The position numbers and the translations under genes are program-made. 64,000 nt of DNA, taken from G963663615 sp963663615 (GTDB lineage Bacteria; Bacteroidota; Ignavibacteria; Ignavibacteriales; Melioribacteraceae). Shown here piece after piece: positions 53,951 through 63,609 of the stretch; positions within the stretch are counted from its first letter, which is position 1; each line of letters opens with the position of its first letter. The stretch covers positions 2,418,001-2,482,000 of the forward strand of contig OY760517.1 of assembly GCA_963663615.1 (NCBI GenBank). Reading direction: 5' to 3'. The notes beneath the pieces are model-generated. The model ran no database searches. It saw only the letters and a program-made list of their open reading frames with translations, and had not been told where the DNA came from.

Positions 53951-54898
53951 TTATAATGGTTTATATCCAAATGATCTAATATAATCTTCGTCAATATGCA
54001 TGTATTTACCAGTCCGAAAATAAGAACCGAATACTCCAAACCCACCTATTACATTTGAAAAATCAGAAGCATCCAGTCTAACTGAAAAACCATCTGTACC
54101 CTCAAGCGTAGATAGATAATAACCACTAAGGTTTTCATCATACAGAAGGATATCAACATAAGCGTTAATAATAGTAAACTGTTCCTTACTTTCTACACCT
54201 TCACTAATTTCTTTTAATGCTCTGTCAAACTCGGATCGAGAATAAACAGCAGCTTTGTCTCGTGTCGGAATTGGGAAGTAAGGTACTTCCCCCTCCTCAG
54301 TATTAATAAATGAGATGGGAACAGCTTTACGCTTTACTTCAGTTTTGTTATTATTTTCATAGTAGTAGATATATAACCTATTATTATATATCATTCTGTT
54401 GCTACCAGTTTCCCATTTAATGGAAATAAAATCTTCATCTTCAGTTGAAGGAATTGATACATCAGATCCGGCGGTAAAAATAAACTGATTTGGCAAAGTA
54501 GTAAAAGCTCTTAATCTTTTACCATTAGTTAGCAATGCCTCTATTTCAAGCTCCTGATTTAGTTCAGGCTGAAAATTATCAAGATAAAAATACCTAATCG
54601 AATCGCTATAACGCGATAAGTCTGTTCTTTCAACAACTGTATCTCTCATTATAAATACGGTATCTTTATACCATAACCTTACAAAAGCTTCATCTATAGT
54701 TGGGTCGGTTGTATTTTCGTAGGGGTCATAGCCATCAACATCGTAACTTTTTGAAAGTGTACATATCTGATAACTTGTGTCAACCCTTATAATTGAACTC
54801 AGAACATATTCTTGTCTGAATTCACCTTTGGGATCAAAGTCTTCCTCACAACCAATTGTAAATAAAACAATTATTATTATTAACAGTAATTTTCTCAT
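53951..54898 (-). CDS. DUF4249-type outer-membrane lipoprotein
   Basis: 315 aa. The lipobox LFTIGC gives Cys17. The sequence FDPKGEFRQEYVLSSIIRV, TDPTIDEAFVRLWY and LNQELEIEALLTNG follows the DUF4249 pattern, a Bacteroidota family regularly found with TonB-dependent receptors, usually as a putative partner lipoprotein. The start overlaps the end of the receptor gene by 4 bp, so they are translationally coupled. Substrate unknown. Confidence 0.85.
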   Translation of the reverse strand: MRKLLLIIIIVLFTIGCEEDFDPKGEFRQEYVLSSIIRVDTSYQICTLSKSYDVDGYDPYENTTDPTIDEAFVRLWYKDTVFIMRDTVVERTDLSRYSDSIRYFYLDNFQPELNQELEIEALLTNGKRLRAFTTLPNQFIFTAGSDVSIPSTEDEDFISIKWETGSNRMIYNNRLYIYYYENNNKTEVKRKAVPISFINTEEGEVPYFPIPTRDKAAVYSRSEFDRALKEISEGVESKEQFTIINAYVDILLYDENLSGYYLSTLEGTDGFSVRLDASDFSNVIGGFGVFGSYFRTGKYMHIDEDYIRSFGYKPL

Positions 54899-57129
54899 AA
54901 TTCAATCTTTAAAGTTGCAGTTGGTAAAAATGGTAACATGTTAACTCTTTCAGCATTATCACGTTTAAAGTAGAAGATATTCTTGCGATCATAAACGTTA
55001 ATTACGCTGAAATCAAGTCCGACTTTCATAAATTTGAAATCAAATTTTTTGGATAATCCTAAATCTAAACGATGGTAATCGGGTAATCGTCCAATATTTT
55101 TATCACCCAAAACGGAGTAAGCTTCATAACTTTCAAGAATATAAGGTTGAACGTGCATATTCGAGATATCTGGACGATTATAGAATCCAACAATAGGAGT
55201 AAAAGGTAATCCGGTATTGTAGAACCAGCTTGCAGTTGCTTCCCAGCCCCAGCCAATATCATAAGTTAAGGCTACATTAAGTGCATGTCTGGAATCATAG
55301 CGTGGATAATAGACCCATTCTTTTGAATCCTTGTACGCGTAACTTAGTGTGTAAGATGTTGTAAGGGCAACCGGATTTAGATCCCACTTAAGAAATACTT
55401 CGGCACCATAAGATTCGCCGGTTGCGGCAACAAGATCCGGTTCATCTACATTAGTTTTATTTTGATTAAGTACAGGTATATCTGTTACACTTTTATAATA
55501 ACCTTCAATATTAAAGGTAAGGTTTGGATAGAAATTAGTTTCAATACCAGCAGTATAATGTCTTGAAGTAGATGCATTTAAGTAATCGGGAATAATAACC
55601 CATGGTTCGAAAAGTGAAATAACTTCGTTTTCATCACTAAGAGTTGTAAGTTCTTGCTGATAAATACCCCATGCGGCTTTAACCTTCAGGAACGGAAATA
55701 CATTATAGGTCATACTAATACGAGGTTCAGGTATAAACCCACCATTTTCACTTAATCCAACAGTGTTAAATCTGGTACCAACTTCCAATCCGAAATCTTC
55801 AAATCGAAGAAATTTGTATTTGGCATAAACACTAAGGTTGCCAGCAAAATCCTCAATTTCGGAAAGTACACCATTTGTATTAACAATATTAAGTGTTGAG
55901 TTAATTGTTTTTATATGTAAACCCACATCAATCTCATCTTTCGAATCCTGAAGGTAGGTAAAGTCAAGTTTCATTGTAAGGTCTTCCAGACTATTTTTCT
56001 TAGGAAGAACTGTTGTAAAGTTTGGAATAACTTCACCGGCAAACTCACTCATGTGAATACCAACCTGCAACATGAACGGGTTATCAAATACCTGAAACCA
56101 TTTAAATGAGAACAGATTATTCTTCCAGTTAAAAGCTTCCTTAAACGGATCACCTTCATCCATTTCATCATAACTAAAGAATCCCATAACCTCAAAACGA
56201 GCATCCTTTATAAAATCAGGGTTACTATAGTTCACCTTAAAAAACATATCATAAAAATCGAATGGAGCATTCTTTTCATTCAAGAATTTCTTCAAAATTT
56301 CGGTATTATAGCTTTTACGTCCCGAGACAAGAAAGGAACCATGCGGAATAGGTCCTTCAACAAGAGCTTTACCAGTAAGGTAACTTGAGCTGGCTTTAAC
56401 ACCGAATGATTTGTTGTTACCATTTTTCGATGTAATGCTTAAAACTGATGACATTCTTTCACCATATTCAACACCGTAACCACCTTTGTAAAACTCAATA
56501 CTATTAATCATATCCGGATCAATAACACTGAACAGACCCATAGCGTGGAAAGGGTTGTAAACAGTAGTTCCATTAAGCATAACAAGGTTTTCGTTACTAG
56601 CACCACCTCGCACATAATATCTCGCCGAAACATCACCGGTTGAACGAACACCGGGAATATACTGCAATGAGCGGAAAACGTCTGTTTCTACACCTTTTGG
56701 TAATGCTTCAAGTTGTTTTACTGAAATTCTTTCCAAACCAATATCGGTCGCATTTTTTTCAATTACCTTTTCACCAATCTTGGTAATTGTTTCAAGCTCA
56801 ATACCAGCTGTAGAAAGCTCTGCATCAAGATGTAGAGTTTTGTTAGGAGTTACTTTAAATGTAACTGTCTTGGGAGCATATCCCATGTAAGAAAATACTG
56901 CGGTTAAACTTTTGTTTGCTTCAACCGAAGTAATAAAATAGTATCCATTCTGATCGGAAGATGCACCAGTTCCAAGTTCTTTAATAAAAACATTGGCATA
57001 AGCTAAAGCTTCACCGGTTTCCGAATCTGTAATATAACCCCTCAGTTTTCCTTTTGCCTGTGCAAATAATGAAGCTGATACGAGTAAAAACAGTAGAAGT
57101 GAATAAATTAGTCGTACAAATTTGTGCAT
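54895..57129 (-). CDS. TonB-dependent receptor
   Basis: 744 aa. A signal peptide ending near SLFAQ is followed by a carboxypeptidase-like regulatory domain (about 27-112; GYITDSETGEALAYANVFI), the plug (about 135-235; LPKGVETDVFRSLQYIPGVR and YVRGGASNENLVMLNG) and a 22-strand-type barrel to the C-terminus, ending TLKIEL. The usual TonB-box position is not clear to me. It imports a ligand across the outer membrane with energy from the TonB system. It is first in a unit with DUF4249 and four PEGA-propeller lipoproteins. Substrate unknown. Confidence 0.92.
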   Translation of the reverse strand: MHKFVRLIYSLLLFLLVSASLFAQAKGKLRGYITDSETGEALAYANVFIKELGTGASSDQNGYYFITSVEANKSLTAVFSYMGYAPKTVTFKVTPNKTLHLDAELSTAGIELETITKIGEKVIEKNATDIGLERISVKQLEALPKGVETDVFRSLQYIPGVRSTGDVSARYYVRGGASNENLVMLNGTTVYNPFHAMGLFSVIDPDMINSIEFYKGGYGVEYGERMSSVLSITSKNGNNKSFGVKASSSYLTGKALVEGPIPHGSFLVSGRKSYNTEILKKFLNEKNAPFDFYDMFFKVNYSNPDFIKDARFEVMGFFSYDEMDEGDPFKEAFNWKNNLFSFKWFQVFDNPFMLQVGIHMSEFAGEVIPNFTTVLPKKNSLEDLTMKLDFTYLQDSKDEIDVGLHIKTINSTLNIVNTNGVLSEIEDFAGNLSVYAKYKFLRFEDFGLEVGTRFNTVGLSENGGFIPEPRISMTYNVFPFLKVKAAWGIYQQELTTLSDENEVISLFEPWVIIPDYLNASTSRHYTAGIETNFYPNLTFNIEGYYKSVTDIPVLNQNKTNVDEPDLVAATGESYGAEVFLKWDLNPVALTTSYTLSYAYKDSKEWVYYPRYDSRHALNVALTYDIGWGWEATASWFYNTGLPFTPIVGFYNRPDISNMHVQPYILESYEAYSVLGDKNIGRLPDYHRLDLGLSKKFDFKFMKVGLDFSVINVYDRKNIFYFKRDNAERVNMLPFLPTATLKIEL

Positions 57130-57217
57130 AAGTTTACCATATATGTGTGGTGTTAAAAAAAACTTTTTTTTAGCATGTTCAAAATTAGGATTAAATTTTG
57201 TGAGTGGTAAGGTAAAT

Positions 57218-58546
57218 TTATTTCTCTTTTATTTCTTCAACCATAATACTTGAACCACTAACATGAACTACTTTTACCCTGGCACCTTTTTCAATATAAC
57301 TACTATTGGTTATTACATCAATTCTTTCGTTATCAATTAGAGCTGCACCAGCCGGACGCAATACAGTTAAAGCCTCGCCGGTTTTACCAATCAGACCGGA
57401 GAAGTTTTGTTTTGCAGTGCTGTAACCACCAGTACCCGAAATACCATCAACAAGTACTAATCTGTTAAATACTTCGGATTTTGGCAGAAACTTGCCAATA
57501 AAATAAATTGCAACTATTGAAGCGAGTAATGCACCTGTTAATTGGGTTACTGCAACTGATATGCTATCCCAGCTAACAAATTTAAAATCGCCAAGCAGAC
57601 CAAGGAACAGGCTTGAAATAGTTAGTATTATACCAACAATTCCGAAAGCACCAAATCCCGGAACAACAAAAACTTCGAGCAGTAGTAATGCTACACCAAT
57701 TATAAATAAAATTATCTCAATTGCAGATACCAGATTAACAATATAACCTGCACCAAAAAATAGTGTTAAAGCAATTACAGCCGCAGTTCCCGGAAACCCC
57801 CAACCAGGTGTTTTAATTTCCATAAACATCCCGATTGTACCTATCATTATAAGTATGCCCGATATAATTGGGTTATTAAGAAAACTAACAATGTTTTCAC
57901 CAGCATTTGGTTCGGTATATACTACCTGCGGATTATTACCGGCTACAAGTTCAAGTAATTCATTAAAGTTGGATACCACCGAATCTGCCATGCCCCATTT
58001 AACCGCTTCATCGGAAGTAAGTGTTACAAGTTTTGTACTATCAACCAAACCTTTTACTACAACTGTTTCATCAACCATTGCTTCTGCAACGTCTGTACGC
58101 CTGCCATTTCTTTCAGCAGTTGAACGCATTTCACCACGCATGTATGATTGATATTTTTCAGCCTGTTTTTTGCCTTGCTGATCAACTACGGTAGTTGCCC
58201 CTATTGACGCACCCGGTACCAGATAAATATTCTGGCATGATAACGATATAAGAGAACCTGCCGAAATTGCCCTTTTATCTATAAACGCAACGGTTTTTAC
58301 CTTGCTATCTAAAATTGCATCTTTAATTTCAGTTGCTGCATCAACTCTTCCGCCAAATGTGTTAATTCTGAAAATTATTACATCGGCAAGATCATTCTCA
58401 GCATCTTCAATAGCACGACTTATATATGGAGAAAGTCCCAAGTCTATTGTACCGGAAACCTCAACAACATATACTCTCGATTTGGAATAAACCAGCGAGG
58501 AAAATAGTAGTGTGGCAAAAAACAACAGTTTAAAAAGATTTTTCAT
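57218..58546 (-). CDS. NfeD-family membrane serine protease
   Basis: 442 aa from ATG 58546; ribosome binding site evidence is weak, and the frame starts 8 codons earlier. A signal-like helix (MKNLFKLLFFATLLFSS) is followed by a ClpP-class protease domain: RINTFGGRVDAATEI, KRAISAGSLISL (nucleophile Ser) and GASIGATT, with a Lys in the QGKKQAEKY region. About five membrane helices occupy 225-345, then a C-terminal OB-fold-like NfeD domain (GLIGKTGEALTVLRPAG). Members act in membrane quality control, often with a slipin gene, which is absent here. Confidence 0.88.
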   Translation of the reverse strand: MKNLFKLLFFATLLFSSLVYSKSRVYVVEVSGTIDLGLSPYISRAIEDAENDLADVIIFRINTFGGRVDAATEIKDAILDSKVKTVAFIDKRAISAGSLISLSCQNIYLVPGASIGATTVVDQQGKKQAEKYQSYMRGEMRSTAERNGRRTDVAEAMVDETVVVKGLVDSTKLVTLTSDEAVKWGMADSVVSNFNELLELVAGNNPQVVYTEPNAGENIVSFLNNPIISGILIMIGTIGMFMEIKTPGWGFPGTAAVIALTLFFGAGYIVNLVSAIEIILFIIGVALLLLEVFVVPGFGAFGIVGIILTISSLFLGLLGDFKFVSWDSISVAVTQLTGALLASIVAIYFIGKFLPKSEVFNRLVLVDGISGTGGYSTAKQNFSGLIGKTGEALTVLRPAGAALIDNERIDVITNSSYIEKGARVKVVHVSGSSIMVEEIKEK

Positions 58547-58622
58547 ATCAACTTTACTGTTAAAAGACAATGTACAAAGTTAATACGAAACGACTTAAAA
58601 TTAAACAGAATATTTAATTTGT

Positions 58623-59519
58623 TTAATAAAAAGTATAATTTAGAAGCTTATAAATAAGTTTTGCAGCATTAAATTCCGAAATTGTCTCTCCTTCACGTGG
58701 TGCAGTTTCCACAACATCAAAGCCTACAATATTATTTGTTTTAGCTATTTCCTTTAAAAGGTTAAGTGTTTCGTCCCACATTAGACCACCTGGTTCGGGT
58801 GTACCGGTTCCAGGGAAAACCGAAGGATCGAATCCGTCAACATCAATAGTAAGGTAAACCTTTTCAGATAAAGTATCGATTAGCTTTTCCTGCCAGTTAG
58901 CAATTTTACCCGACCTGATAGACCTCATATAAAAGGTATTGATATTATAATCCCTAATAAACTCGGCTTCAGCAGCACATTGTGCCCTTATACCAAGCTG
59001 GGTAATGCTAATTCCTGCTTCCGCTATTCTTCTCATAACACAGGCATGTGAATATATACTTCCTTCATATTCGCGTCTTAAATCGGAGTGTGCATCAATC
59101 TGCAAAACGGTAAGATCTTTATATTTATCCGCATGAGCTTTTACAGGTGCATAAGAGAGTGAATGTTCACCGCCAAGGGTAACCACAAACTTTTTGTCAT
59201 CTAACAGCGAAGTGATATCAATCTCAGCATCGGAAAGTGTTGTAACTATATCTTTATCACTTATATCGTTGGGTGCAAGTGTACATATCTTCTTATCAAA
59301 ACATAACTCCTTGTCTGTTTCCTCATCATAAAACTCGACATAATGGGAAGCTTCGATAATTGCTTTCGGACCTTCTATGGTTCCACCACCGTAGCTCACA
59401 GTTTTTTCCAGTGGTACGGAGTAAATTACAATTTCCGAATCTTTATAATTCGAATATTCCTCCTCAATAGCGAGGAAGTTTGAGTTAATATCAAGATAAT
59501 TCTTTTCCATACCCAACAT
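58623..59519 (-). CDS. speB: Agmatinase/ureohydrolase family protein
   Basis: 298 aa from the ATG at 59519; a GTG at 59558 would lie inside a hairpin and is unlikely, and ATG 59510 is also possible. Metal-binding motifs are complete: GGEHSLSY, DAHSDLR and LTIDVDGFDPSVFPG, followed by GTPEPGG. Two manganese ions hydrolyse agmatine to putrescine and urea in the typical enzyme. Other guanidino substrates are possible. It follows yajC after a hairpin. Confidence 0.88.
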   Translation of the reverse strand: MLGMEKNYLDINSNFLAIEEEYSNYKDSEIVIYSVPLEKTVSYGGGTIEGPKAIIEASHYVEFYDEETDKELCFDKKICTLAPNDISDKDIVTTLSDAEIDITSLLDDKKFVVTLGGEHSLSYAPVKAHADKYKDLTVLQIDAHSDLRREYEGSIYSHACVMRRIAEAGISITQLGIRAQCAAEAEFIRDYNINTFYMRSIRSGKIANWQEKLIDTLSEKVYLTIDVDGFDPSVFPGTGTPEPGGLMWDETLNLLKEIAKTNNIVGFDVVETAPREGETISEFNAAKLIYKLLNYTFY

Positions 59520-59551
59520 ATAATTTGTAATTAAAAAGTGATTGGTAAAAT

Positions 59552-59580
59552 CTGTCACCGGTAAATTAACACGGTGACAG
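59552..59580 (-). terminator. Hairpin after yajC
   Basis: CTGTCACCG (59552-59560) and CGGTGACAG (59572-59580) form a perfect 9-bp stem. On the minus strand it is followed by ATTTTACC, a weak U-run. It lies 15 bp after the yajC stop and just upstream of the agmatinase gene. Confidence 0.5.
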
Positions 59581-59594
59581 GTAAAATAAATCTT

Positions 59595-59915
59595 TTATTT
59601 TTGTGCATCTTTATTTTTTGCACCACCAGCTATAGCCGAGCGTTCAAACTTAATTTTAACATTGTTACCAACATTAAGAACAACTGTTTTTTCATCTATA
59701 GCATCAATAGTACCATGAATACCACCACCAGTGAGTACTCTATCACCTTTTTTAAGCTCATTAAGCATTTTATCTCTTTCTTTCTGCCTTTTCTGCTGAG
59801 GTCTTATAATCATAAAATAAAATATGGCGAAAATAGCACCAAACAAAATAAGCGTACTCATTAGTCCGCCGCCATCTTCTCCACCCTGTGGAGCCATTGC
59901 TAATATAAATTCCAC
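59595..59915 (-). CDS. yajC: Preprotein translocase subunit YajC
   Basis: 106 aa. One membrane helix (about 20-38) ends in the signature FYFMIIRPQQKRQKE, followed by LKKGDRVLTGGGIHGTI and a C-terminal basic tail. It associates with SecDF-YidC at the inner membrane. Translation starts at GTG 59915, decided by AGGAGG placed inside the last codons of tgt, so the two genes are tightly coupled. Confidence 0.95.
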   Translation of the reverse strand: MEFILAMAPQGGEDGGGLMSTLILFGAIFAIFYFMIIRPQQKRQKERDKMLNELKKGDRVLTGGGIHGTIDAIDEKTVVLNVGNNVKIKFERSAIAGGAKNKDAQK

Positions 59916-61076
59916 TTAATCCTCCTGTGTTGAATTTACGTTTTTTGATATAATTTTTACTGTTTCATTTTTCCATTCTGTAAAGGTACCCGCGATTATA
60001 TGTTCGCGTGCTTTTGTAACAAGATTTAGATAAAATCTTAAATTATGTAAAGAAGCTAACTGTAAAGCCAATATTTCGTTGGCAATAAACAGATGCCTTA
60101 AATATGCCTTGGTAAAGTTTTTACAAAGATAACAATCGCATTCGGGATCAACAGTTGTAAAATCTTCTTTATGTCTTGCGTTACGCATTGCCAGGTATCC
60201 ACGTGATGTAAAAAGATAGGCATTACGTGCGTTACGAGTAGGCATAACACAATCGAACATATCGATTCCGCGAGCAATATTTTCAAGAATATTCTCAGGT
60301 CTGCCTACACCCATCAAATAACGTGGTTTATCTTCTGGCAGAAAATCAGTTGTAAAATCAACCGTATCATACATCATTTCAGCCGGTTCACCAACTGCAA
60401 GACCACCAACAGCATACCCGTCGAACCCAATATCAACAAGCTCTCTGGCAGATTGTTCCCTTAAATCCTTATAAACACTGCCTTGAACAATACCGAATAA
60501 ATGTTGTTTATGACCATATAAAGGTTCACTATTCTCAAAAGCTTCCTTGTTTCGAACAGCCCAGCGGGTTGTCATATCTTTCGAGTTTTTGGCATAATCG
60601 TATTCACATGGATAGGGAGTACATTCATCAAGCACCATCATAATATCAGAACCAATACTTCGTTCAATGCCAATAACCTTTTCCGGAGTAAAGAAATGCT
60701 CCGAGCCATCCAGATGTGAACGAAACTTAACACCTTCCTCAGTAAGTTTTCTTAACTCACTTAAACTATACACCTGGAACCCACCAGAATCTGTTAAAAT
60801 CGGTTTATCCCAATTCATAAATTTATGTAATCCACCTGCCTTTTCAAGTATTTCGGTACCGGGACGCAGATATAAGTGGTAGGTGTTGCCTAAAATTATC
60901 TGTGCTTCAACTTCTTCTTTTAGTGACTTTTGAGTAACTGCCTTTACAGTACCCTGTGTACCAACAGGCATAAAAATAGGTGTTTGTATCCTTCCGTGAT
61001 CAGTATCAATATATCCGGCTCTGGCTTTTGAATTAGTATCTTTCTTCTCTAGTACAAGTTCCAATAAACAATCCAT
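59916..61076 (-). CDS. tgt: Queuine tRNA-ribosyltransferase
   Basis: 386 aa, normal length. It exchanges guanine 34 of GUN-anticodon tRNAs for preQ1. The conserved LTDSGGFQVYSLSELRK, GIVQGSVYKDLRE, GYAVGGLAVGEP and the zinc site CDCYLC (third Cys shortly after, with a His in LRHLF) are all present; the catalytic Asp lies in DCVMPTRNARN. It precedes yajC directly, a common pairing. Confidence 0.97.
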   Translation of the reverse strand: MDCLLELVLEKKDTNSKARAGYIDTDHGRIQTPIFMPVGTQGTVKAVTQKSLKEEVEAQIILGNTYHLYLRPGTEILEKAGGLHKFMNWDKPILTDSGGFQVYSLSELRKLTEEGVKFRSHLDGSEHFFTPEKVIGIERSIGSDIMMVLDECTPYPCEYDYAKNSKDMTTRWAVRNKEAFENSEPLYGHKQHLFGIVQGSVYKDLREQSARELVDIGFDGYAVGGLAVGEPAEMMYDTVDFTTDFLPEDKPRYLMGVGRPENILENIARGIDMFDCVMPTRNARNAYLFTSRGYLAMRNARHKEDFTTVDPECDCYLCKNFTKAYLRHLFIANEILALQLASLHNLRFYLNLVTKAREHIIAGTFTEWKNETVKIISKNVNSTQED

Positions 61077-61373
61077 ATTATTTTAACTTGTAAAGTTATC
61101 AGTATTTTTACTCATCTTCCACCGTAAAGCAAATAAATATTGAAATTTGAAGAAATAATTTCCTCCATTAGTTACCCATTGATAATATGACCCTACTAAT
61201 CTGTCAATACATCGTAAGTTTGAGATAATCCAGTCTGTTATAAAACCTTCCAAGATATTGGTATGTGGACATAATATTCGTAACTATTTAATTTACGAAT
61301 TCATCTTTCGGCTAACCTTTTGATGGTCAAGAGCTATTACAATATTCTTTAACTATTTATTTAGATTGCGTAA

Positions 61374-61763
61374 TTATCTTAAAAACTTTTCGGAAGTTTT
61401 TGCATCTGGTAAACGGCATTGCGTTCTGAAGAAATATTTACGGTAACGTGCTATTAGTCTGTAAAAAATATCAAGTACAGAAGAGGGTATAATTCTAAGT
61501 GGCATTAGGAATGCTGATGGAAACCCCACCAGTGCGAGAATTTTAATCACTGCTTTTGAGCGGTAGAACTTTTCATTGTTATGCAGCAACATTACAGTAT
61601 TATTAAGGACGAGTAGTTCATCCGGGTTTAAGCTTGATTTAATAAAGTCGGAAGATGAAGAAGCAAAAAGCAGGTTATCGTTTTTATCAATATCGAGTAA
61701 AAACTGCACAAAAAAGTTGCAAAATCCGCAATCCCCATCAAATATAACTACAGGTTTTTCCAT
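61374..61763 (-). CDS. DUF393 (DCC-family) thiol-disulfide-like protein
   Basis: 129 aa. The N-terminal IFDGDCGFCNFFVQFLL has the DxxCxxC motif (C12, C15) of the DCC family, and PLRIIPSSVLDIFYRLIARYR is the usual second half. The redox pair suggests thiol exchange, but the substrate is unknown. The ~300 bp between it and tgt shows nothing recognisable. It lies 27 bp after the HlyC/CorC gene and is probably co-transcribed. Confidence 0.9.
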   Translation of the reverse strand: MEKPVVIFDGDCGFCNFFVQFLLDIDKNDNLLFASSSSDFIKSSLNPDELLVLNNTVMLLHNNEKFYRSKAVIKILALVGFPSAFLMPLRIIPSSVLDIFYRLIARYRKYFFRTQCRLPDAKTSEKFLR

Positions 61764-61790
61764 TTTTAGTATATAAACAGAAAAACCGTA

Positions 61791-63035
61791 TTATACATTC
61801 AAATCATCATACTTTTCGGGAATTAAAAATAATTTAACCAAATCAACTTTTTTTCTGTCGGTTTTAATTACAAGAAATTTAAAATGATCAATATTTATAA
61901 TTTCGCCTCGTTTAGGAATTTTACCCGTTGTACTGGTAATATAACCAGCAAGAGTTTCATAGTCTCCCTCAGGTATTTTAAGATCATGCTCTTCGTTTAA
62001 CTGGTCAACCTCAAGCTTACCACTAATAATAAAAGTATATTCATCAATTTTATTGCAAACTTCCTCTTCAACATCAAACTCATCACGTATTTCCCCAAGC
62101 ATTTCCTCAAGAATATCCTCAACTGTAACGATACCTGCGGTACCACCAAACTCATCAATAACAACAGCAACCGAAACATGTTGTGCAAGGAGTTCGTTTA
62201 ACAGTTCAAGGGCTCGTTTTGTATCAGGAATAAAGACAGGTTCTTTCATTACACTAACAATACTTTCGGGCATTTTGAACATCTCGTTTGCATAGAGAAT
62301 ACCCTTTATATTATCAATTGTATCTTCATATACCGGTACTTTGGAATACCCGGATTCAATAAATACTTCCCTAACCTCCTGGATAGAGCTGCTAATATCA
62401 ACAGCTACAATATCGGTACGTGGAGTGTAAATTTCATATGCTCGTTTTTCTCTAAGCTCAATAATTTTGTTAATTATATCAGATTCGTCTTCATTAACAA
62501 CACCAGCCAAAGAACTCTCATTTAACAGTGATTGCATATCCTCCTTGTCAAAAAGGTGAGATATCTTTTCTTCGTTAATATTTCTGGTTTTAGTTAACAA
62601 TTCGGAAAGATAAGCAAAAAGTTTTACAATAGGCCAGAGCAGTATTGTTATCATCCTTATTGGTAATGAAGAGTACCCAACAATACTGTCGCTAAGCTCC
62701 CTTGCAATATATTTCGGAACAAGCTCGCCTATTATCAGCAAAACAAACGATGAAATTATAAGAATCTGATATTCGCTAAAATGATAAACACTTGTAAGAA
62801 AAATTGTTATAAGTGATGCAAAAGTAATATTTACAATATTGTTTGAAACAAGTATTGTGGAAAAAAACATCCCGGGATTTTCAACAAAATAGTGAGCTGA
62901 TTTTGCAGCCATACTATTTTTTCTGGCTCTAATCTCAATTTTAATTTTATTGGAGACAACATACGCCAGCTCGGAGGAAGAGAAAAATCCACTTAACAAC
63001 AAGAGGACAATCAGTATTATAAGTTGAGTGATCAT
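61791..63035 (-). CDS. HlyC/CorC-type CBS-domain membrane protein
   Basis: 414 aa. A DUF21/CNNM membrane domain covers about 1-190 (LLLLSGFFSSSELAYVVSN and LIIGELVPKYIARELS), followed by two CBS domains (about 205-325; YTPRTDIVAVDIS, SVAVVIDEFGGTAGIVTVED) and a C-terminal CorC/HlyC domain (to 410; YETLAGYITSTTGKIPKRG). The family is linked to magnesium or other cation transport. The start codon directly follows the stop of the upstream lipoprotein gene. Confidence 0.93.
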   Translation of the reverse strand: MITQLIILIVLLLLSGFFSSSELAYVVSNKIKIEIRARKNSMAAKSAHYFVENPGMFFSTILVSNNIVNITFASLITIFLTSVYHFSEYQILIISSFVLLIIGELVPKYIARELSDSIVGYSSLPIRMITILLWPIVKLFAYLSELLTKTRNINEEKISHLFDKEDMQSLLNESSLAGVVNEDESDIINKIIELREKRAYEIYTPRTDIVAVDISSSIQEVREVFIESGYSKVPVYEDTIDNIKGILYANEMFKMPESIVSVMKEPVFIPDTKRALELLNELLAQHVSVAVVIDEFGGTAGIVTVEDILEEMLGEIRDEFDVEEEVCNKIDEYTFIISGKLEVDQLNEEHDLKIPEGDYETLAGYITSTTGKIPKRGEIINIDHFKFLVIKTDRKKVDLVKLFLIPEKYDDLNV

Positions 63036-63548
63036 TTAATATATTTTTTCCACAATTATGTCAGATTTTACAATTTTAAAGATACCATTTTTATCGGAAA
63101 TATGTATTTCGGCTGTAATAGGTTTTTCAAGTGAAAGTTCAGGTTTGGGTTTCATCCCTGTTAGAGTAGAAAAAATCAACACAAGCTTTTTATCATCTGA
63201 TTTTTCCTCACTAACTACAGTTTTGGGTAATATCTGGTAAATTTCCCTGTTATCCTGAAATACTATAACCCGGAAAATTTCAGCTACCTCAAACTTTTGT
63301 GAATCGGATTTTGCAAGTTCAATTTCACCCGTAATATGAAATCTCTCACCGGCGTTGGGCATAACATTTAGCCAACTGTAAATCTTGTTTATTTTAACAA
63401 ATTCGGGATTTTTATATTCCGGTTTTACAACTCCAACTGCATCTTTGGATTCATCCTCTTTTTCTTTCTGCATCCTTGTTGTGGGAGTACACGCAAATAA
63501 TGTAATTAAAAGAATAAAGATTATCGATATTTTAATTTTTGTATTCAT
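63036..63548 (-). CDS. Putative lipoprotein, unknown family
   Basis: 170 aa from ATG 63548 (a longer start at 63578 is possible; neither has a strong ribosome binding site). The lipobox LITLFAC predicts lipid anchoring. The mature part has charged, strand-rich sequence (GERFHITGEIELAKSDSQ, VIVFQDNREIYQILPK, KPITAEIHISDKNGI), likely one beta-sandwich. It sits between the UbiA-type gene and the HlyC/CorC gene in one transcription unit. No family is recognised. Confidence 0.65.
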   Translation of the reverse strand: MNTKIKISIIFILLITLFACTPTTRMQKEKEDESKDAVGVVKPEYKNPEFVKINKIYSWLNVMPNAGERFHITGEIELAKSDSQKFEVAEIFRVIVFQDNREIYQILPKTVVSEEKSDDKKLVLIFSTLTGMKPKPELSLEKPITAEIHISDKNGIFKIVKSDIIVEKIY

Positions 63549-63609
63549 ATCAGCAATCACTTTGACTATTTTATCCATTAAACAACACGGATTTAAAAAG
63601 TATCCCGAA

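Noticed and set aside
58301..58490. Small plus-strand ORF within the NfeD gene
   Set aside because: Antisense to the protease domain; composition is a codon shadow.
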